Below, piece after piece: positions 59,995 through 64,000 of a DNA stretch of 64,000 bases. The DNA is from an uncultured Clostridium sp. (lineage in GTDB: Bacteria; Bacillota; Clostridia; Lachnospirales; Lachnospiraceae). Where the stretch lies: assembly GCA_900549235.1 (NCBI GenBank), contig URNT01000001.1:106549-170548 (forward strand), in the 5' to 3' direction. Under the pieces are notes generated by a model that was not told the origin of the DNA, searched no databases, and was given only the letters and a program-made list of their open reading frames with translations. Made by a program: the position numbers and the translations under genes. How positions within the stretch are numbered: position 1 is the first letter of the stretch; each line of letters begins with the position of its first letter.

Positions 59995-61082
59995 CAACCA
60001 TTCAGCTCCTTACATTCCCTGTACAGGGAGATCCAGCGGCTTCCCCGCTTTTTCATGATGTTCTCCAGATATTCTTCCCATACCTTCTGATCCTTGCTGT
60101 CCTCCTTCACAATGGCTCCCTGAAGTCCGGCGGCCAGATCATGGTCTGTCATACTGCCGTTTCCAAAGCTTCCTGCCAGAGCCATACTGTTTGCCAGCAG
60201 GGAAATGGCCTCGGCTGTGGAAAGCACGCCTGATGTAGGCTTTATTTTCTGCTTTCCGTCCAGAGTCATCCCTAAGCGCAGCTCCCTGAAGATGGTGCAG
60301 ACCTGCTCCACCACCTGCTCCTCAGGAAGCTTCGCGTTCAGATCCAGATTTTCTGAAAGCTGGCCGATCCTTGTCCGTACTATATCCATCTCCGCCTCCA
60401 GACTGTCAGGAGCAGGGAGGACCACGATATTAAACCGGCGCTTTAAGGCCGCAGACATTTCATTGACCCCCTTATCCCTTGTGTTGGCGGTGGCAATGAT
60501 AGAAAAGCCCTTTTTAGCCGGAACCTCGATGCCAAGCTCAGGAACGGACAGCCGCTTTTCTGATAAAATAGAGATCAGGGCGTCCTGAACCTCTGAAGCG
60601 CACCGGGAGATCTCCTCCACCCTTGCAAGAGCTCCCTCCTCCATGGCCCTGTAAATAGGGCTTGGGATCATCGCCTCCCTGGAGGGACCGTCCGCGATCA
60701 GCATGGCATAATTCCAGGAGTAGCGGATCTGCTCCTCTGTAGTGCCTGCGGTTCCCTGGATCACACGGGTAGAGTTTCCGTTGATAGCCGCTGCCAGATG
60801 CTCAGACAGCCAGGACTTTGCCGTACCCGGCTCTCCGACCAGAAGGAGGGCCCGGTCTGTCACCAGTGTGGAAATGGCGATCTCCACCAGCCTCTGATGC
60901 CCGATATATTTAGGAGTGATCACCGTATCTCCTGCTCTGCCGCCGCAGATGTAGGTAAGAACGGATCTTGGGGACATACTCCAGCCTGTGGGAACAGGAT
61001 AGGTTTCATGTTCGATCAGCGCCTGTATTTCCTTTTGAAACAGCTGCTCAGCCGGCAGCCTCTGTATCTTTTCATGGCTCAT
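59994..61082 (-). CDS. MoxR-type AAA+ ATPase
   Basis: The 362-residue protein has Walker A LLVGEPGTAKSWLSEHL, a Walker B-related segment GALARVEEISRCASEVQDAL (Glu and Arg in place of the standard DE pair, as in some MoxR relatives), and sensor 1 IATANTRDKGVNEMS. It is expected to form a hexameric remodelling ATPase that works with the VWA and DUF5682 proteins. ATG 61082 has AAAGGAG nine bases before; an ATG at 61109 does not. It overlaps the HEAT-like gene by 11 bases. Confidence 0.9.
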   Translation of the reverse strand: MSHEKIQRLPAEQLFQKEIQALIEHETYPVPTGWSMSPRSVLTYICGGRAGDTVITPKYIGHQRLVEIAISTLVTDRALLLVGEPGTAKSWLSEHLAAAINGNSTRVIQGTAGTTEEQIRYSWNYAMLIADGPSREAMIPSPIYRAMEEGALARVEEISRCASEVQDALISILSEKRLSVPELGIEVPAKKGFSIIATANTRDKGVNEMSAALKRRFNIVVLPAPDSLEAEMDIVRTRIGQLSENLDLNAKLPEEQVVEQVCTIFRELRLGMTLDGKQKIKPTSGVLSTAEAISLLANSMALAGSFGNGSMTDHDLAAGLQGAIVKEDSKDQKVWEEYLENIMKKRGSRWISLYRECKELNG

Positions 61083-62907
61083 GGCAGTCTTCTCCTTTTT
61101 CCAACTCATACTTCCAGGTACTCAGCGTATAAAGATACCTGTCCTCTATATTTTTGCTGGTGAGAATCTCATCCAGCTCCTTTGCCTTCTGCATCCGGTC
61201 CAGGGGAAGCTCTTCCAGAAGCCATCTGAGCCGGTGTATATCCCCTCCATATCGAATGCCCCGCTCTGCCGCCGCTGTAATAAGTCCCCGGTAATCCTCC
61301 CATCCGCAGCGTTTCAGCATACGGATATGGTACTCCTCCGTCCCGTAATGCAGGGCACTTTTATAAAAATAAAGTCCATACTCTTTTTTCAGTTCCGGGA
61401 TCCTGCTGTTAAACAGCGCTTCCAGCACCCAATCGTACAGCCGGTCCCCATACCTTCCAGAAGGCCTCATTTTTTTCTCAAAGCATCCCTCATAATGAAG
61501 AAGGAGGGAATACCAGCGCACATCCAGGCCCCTGGGCTGGCAGTCTGCCATGGAATCCTCCCCTCGATTGGGTATTCCATGCCAGTGCAGAATATATCTT
61601 CCCTTCTCCTCACTGTACTCCATCCTGGACAGCCCTTTTATAATACCCAGGCAGTCCTTTTCCCTCTGCTTTCCAGAATCTTCAAAGTATCTATGAAACC
61701 TCTCATATACTTCTTTTGGCTCATCATGGATCAGGGCGTCTAAAAAGACGCTTTCCAGGAACACATCTCCGTGAGCCTCATACATCTGCCGGACCGTCTC
61801 CCGGATCTGCGGGTGGCTGTTTTTAAGAATAGAATCCGTAAGGAAGTCCACAACCAGATCAGGAAGCTCCTTATATACCGGTTCACAGCAGCTGCAGAGC
61901 CTGGGAGAATGCTTCCCCTCTGTCCCCCGCCAGAGCTGTCTGAGCCGTTCCATCTGCTCTGCCTTTTTCTCCTTCCCTTCCGGCTTCTCCTCCAGGCACC
62001 GGAGAATCTGCTCCCCTGTCAGATCAGAAGCCCAGTCTTCCTCTGACGAAGAAAGATAGGAGGCGCCTGCAGCGGGATGTTTCATCATATATTGGTTCCA
62101 GAATTCCCGGGCAGAAGGGGAGTTCATATAAGCCAGGGCAGAAAGGGCCGCTTCTTTTATTTTCCCCTTTTCCGTCTTTACGAGGTCCAGAAGAAAGCCG
62201 TCATTCTCCTGGCTGCAGCCCAGGGCCTGGATCGCCGCCTCCTTTACCTCTTTGCTGCCATGTAACGCCAGGGCGCGGAACCATTCATTTTCCTCCGCTC
62301 CGGCTGCTGCCTTTATGATTTCTACCCGGCGGGCCATATCCCGTTTTCCCTGGGCATCAAACCCTTCTTTTAAGAACCCGGTCACCCCCTTTCCTTCCTT
62401 CTGAAACCAGAGCGCCACCTGATCCGCCAGCTCCGCATAGCTGTCTGACAGCCCCTTAAGCATCAGCCGCTTTACCCGGTAATCCTGAAACAGCTCCGGA
62501 TCATACTGATGACTGTCCCGGATCCGGGCGTATCTTCCTCCGCCGGTTCCAAGGAAGGCCTCAGCCAGAGGCGCCAGCCGGCTGTAGGAAAGCTCCTCTA
62601 TGGTTCCGGCCCTTTCTCCCTTTATGGGCTCTGTCTCTCCCGGCCCCTCAAGTCCTCCCTGGGTGCACAGCACCGCGTCCAAAAGGGACAGAGTATCCAG
62701 AAGCAGTCCCGCCCGGTCCTCTGTGCCTTCCTCTGTAACCTTTGCTGCCATAGCCTGTATCTTCTTAAAGACAGGAGACGCCTCTGCCAGGGGCCCGATC
62801 TGCTGTACAGCCCGTTTTAAGCGGAAATCCTCGCTTAGGAGCCCCGCTCCCGCAATTGCGGCTGCCTCCAGCCGTTCTCTTAATTCATAAATTGTCTGTA
62901 GATCCAT
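61072..62907 (-). CDS. HEAT-repeat-like protein of the MoxR-VWA cluster
   Basis: The 611-residue protein is largely helical. Residues about 190-300 have repeated helix pairs such as HGSKEVKEAAIQALG and TEKGKIKEAALSALAYM, typical of HEAT repeats. The C-terminal part (after about 350) has CSCC and several Tyr/Trp-rich segments not recognised. It probably serves as a scaffold or substrate adaptor for the ATPase. Starts after AAGGAGGGG; 12 bases separate it from the next gene upstream. Confidence 0.8.
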   Translation of the reverse strand: MDLQTIYELRERLEAAAIAGAGLLSEDFRLKRAVQQIGPLAEASPVFKKIQAMAAKVTEEGTEDRAGLLLDTLSLLDAVLCTQGGLEGPGETEPIKGERAGTIEELSYSRLAPLAEAFLGTGGGRYARIRDSHQYDPELFQDYRVKRLMLKGLSDSYAELADQVALWFQKEGKGVTGFLKEGFDAQGKRDMARRVEIIKAAAGAEENEWFRALALHGSKEVKEAAIQALGCSQENDGFLLDLVKTEKGKIKEAALSALAYMNSPSAREFWNQYMMKHPAAGASYLSSSEEDWASDLTGEQILRCLEEKPEGKEKKAEQMERLRQLWRGTEGKHSPRLCSCCEPVYKELPDLVVDFLTDSILKNSHPQIRETVRQMYEAHGDVFLESVFLDALIHDEPKEVYERFHRYFEDSGKQREKDCLGIIKGLSRMEYSEEKGRYILHWHGIPNRGEDSMADCQPRGLDVRWYSLLLHYEGCFEKKMRPSGRYGDRLYDWVLEALFNSRIPELKKEYGLYFYKSALHYGTEEYHIRMLKRCGWEDYRGLITAAAERGIRYGGDIHRLRWLLEELPLDRMQKAKELDEILTSKNIEDRYLYTLSTWKYELEKGEDCHEP

Positions 62908-62919
62908 AGCCCCTCCTTA

Positions 62920-64000
62920 TCAATACAGAAGGCGGATCACGCCTTCCTCCGTCAATATGCTCATGGGGTAGAGAAACATCTTATGCCTGTCCGGATCATA
63001 GCCCATCAGCCCAAAGAGGCACTGATCCCTCAGATGCTTCTCCGGCTCCGGCACGATAGAAAGAATCTCTATGGTATCCTCCCAGCCCTCCATCCGGTCC
63101 AGACAGATCACCGCGCTCGTTTTATCCTTTAAACAGAAACCGTTCCCCTTCTCTCCTTCTCTTGTGCCAATGGTGTCAAAGGCCAGAAGAAGGGCGCAGA
63201 AATCATCTGCCAGGGTGTTTTTTAACTGATTCTTAACCGCCTTTACAGCAGAAGCAAGCTCCGGATAGGCCCGGCCCATCAGTTCCTTAAAATCAGCCGT
63301 CTCCAACTGCCGGGACGCGTCCTTATCCCAGCGGATCCTGCGGTTAAAGCCGTGGGGATTCTGCCCGTTTGCCGGCTCTCCGGGATAATAGGTAAGCACC
63401 GGGATTTCCTTTAAAGCAAAGCAGGAATCCTCCTCCTTTATATGCTTCAGGGCACGAAGGGGTCTGTAATTATATGTAATGGAAACCTCCCCTGTATCCA
63501 TATCCGCCCAGAAACCCTGATCCACATATTCCTTCCTGGCCTCGTCAAAATATACCCGGAAGGAAAGCTGAAGAAGCCTTGCGTTTTCTTTTTTCAGACC
63601 CAGGGCGTTCAGCTGATCCAGCTTCCAGATACCTCCCAGCTCCTCATAGAGAAGATCATCCCCTGCCACCGGGGCCTCAGAGCTCATCTGCTCCGTCAGA
63701 TAAACAGAAGCCTTTTTCTCCAGGGCCCGGAGCCTTTTTAAGATCTCCACCGCGTGCTTATAGTGAATGGGATCCGGAACCTTCTGGTGGGCCTCCATCT
63801 CAAGGATCAGCCGGTTTAAATCAGCCTGGGGCCCCGGCAGATAATAATCTCCCAGCTGTTTTGACAGCTCTCTGTAGCTCTTTAATGAGGCGCTTCCCAT
63901 AGAAGCCAGCCCCTGATCCACCAGGCTGTCTGTAAGCTGTTTCATAAGAGCCAGTCCTTCCAGCTGCTTTTTAAGCTTCTTGATCCTTGCCGCCTGGCTG
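62920..64000 (-). CDS. Cluster protein of unknown family (runs off right edge)
   Basis: The frame is open to the window edge: upstream of the ATG at 63945 it continues as AARIKKLKKQLEGLALMKQL, a coiled-coil-like stretch, so the gene probably starts outside. A start at ATG 63945 with a GGAAGGA site is possible. The 341 residues after that ATG include an N-terminal helical part and a mixed C-terminal domain ending MSILTEEGVIRLLY. I do not recognise the family; related clusters often begin with SWIM or WGR-type proteins. Confidence 0.75.
   Translation of the reverse strand, partial: SQAARIKKLKKQLEGLALMKQLTDSLVDQGLASMGSASLKSYRELSKQLGDYYLPGPQADLNRLILEMEAHQKVPDPIHYKHAVEILKRLRALEKKASVYLTEQMSSEAPVAGDDLLYEELGGIWKLDQLNALGLKKENARLLQLSFRVYFDEARKEYVDQGFWADMDTGEVSITYNYRPLRALKHIKEEDSCFALKEIPVLTYYPGEPANGQNPHGFNRRIRWDKDASRQLETADFKELMGRAYPELASAVKAVKNQLKNTLADDFCALLLAFDTIGTREGEKGNGFCLKDKTSAVICLDRMEGWEDTIEILSIVPEPEKHLRDQCLFGLMGYDPDRHKMFLYPMSILTEEGVIRLLY

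Noticed and set aside
1..64000. CRISPR arrays, tRNA or rRNA genes
   Set aside because: I saw no regularly spaced repeat series and no tRNA-like or rRNA sequence on reading the intergenic parts.

Overview
The window looks like a chromosomal segment of an anaerobic clostridium, most likely a member of the Lachnospiraceae. The host DNA is moderately GC-rich. It carries a rex-acpS-nnr-alr-mazF operon, a lysine riboswitch ahead of dapA, an FMN riboswitch ahead of a rib operon, several FCD-type GntR regulators, and AAGGAGG-type ribosome binding sites throughout. Family and genus are inferred from gene content only; no rRNA gene is present.

Positions 1-15712 are one end of a Mu-like transposable prophage, which runs off the left edge. 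Reading inward from its immunity end at 15712: an AT-rich end with four copies of TGGTTCCCATTA (probable transposase sites), a repressor gene on +, an operator region, then a long minus-strand series. The series is a Ner-like HTH protein, MuA-like transposase, MuB-like ATPase, small early genes, GemA, Mor and an intrinsic terminator. The late genes follow: DUF2730-like, gp26-like, DUF3486, a LoaP/NusG-like antiterminator, terminase, SPP1-type portal, an SPP1 gp7-type head protein carrying an ADP-ribosyltransferase-like domain, a Cys-rich protein, scaffold and capsid. The prophage has cut an iron-type ABC ATPase gene exactly between the Lys and Thr codons of its Walker A motif. The remaining 3' part is 15713-16432.

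Positions 16.4-20.7 kb hold an NTPase, YebC, a MATE exporter and a CBS-domain membrane protein. From 20.8 to 38.2 kb lies a sugar-acid catabolic island. It contains uxuAB diverging from an rspB-like dehydrogenase and a GntR gene; a transporter-HyuA-metallopeptidase-YiaK-YiaL series with its own GntR; a GntR-SDR-YiaL-M28 peptidase group; and a cyclase-PanE pair with a fourth GntR. The operator-like palindromes and repeats near these genes suggest local control of each block.

Positions 38.2-56.5 kb are mostly housekeeping: rex-acpS-nnr-alr-mazF, an ABC-F protein, an AT-rich ribDEBAH operon that looks acquired, purA, purC-purB-lysR, and dapA-dapB under a lysine riboswitch. From 56.5 kb to the right edge is a five-gene series of overlapping or closely packed genes: an unrecognised protein that runs off the edge, a HEAT-like protein, a MoxR AAA+ ATPase, a DUF5682 protein and a VWA protein. 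It resembles the MoxR-VWA multi-gene systems suspected of roles in biological conflict or protein-complex remodelling.

The observations most worth following are the phage-encoded LoaP-like factor placed just ahead of a long RNA hairpin and the late operon, the capsid-associated ADP-ribosyltransferase-like domain, the sugar-acid island that mixes C-N hydrolase families with YiaK/YiaL, and the MoxR-VWA-DUF5682 cluster.
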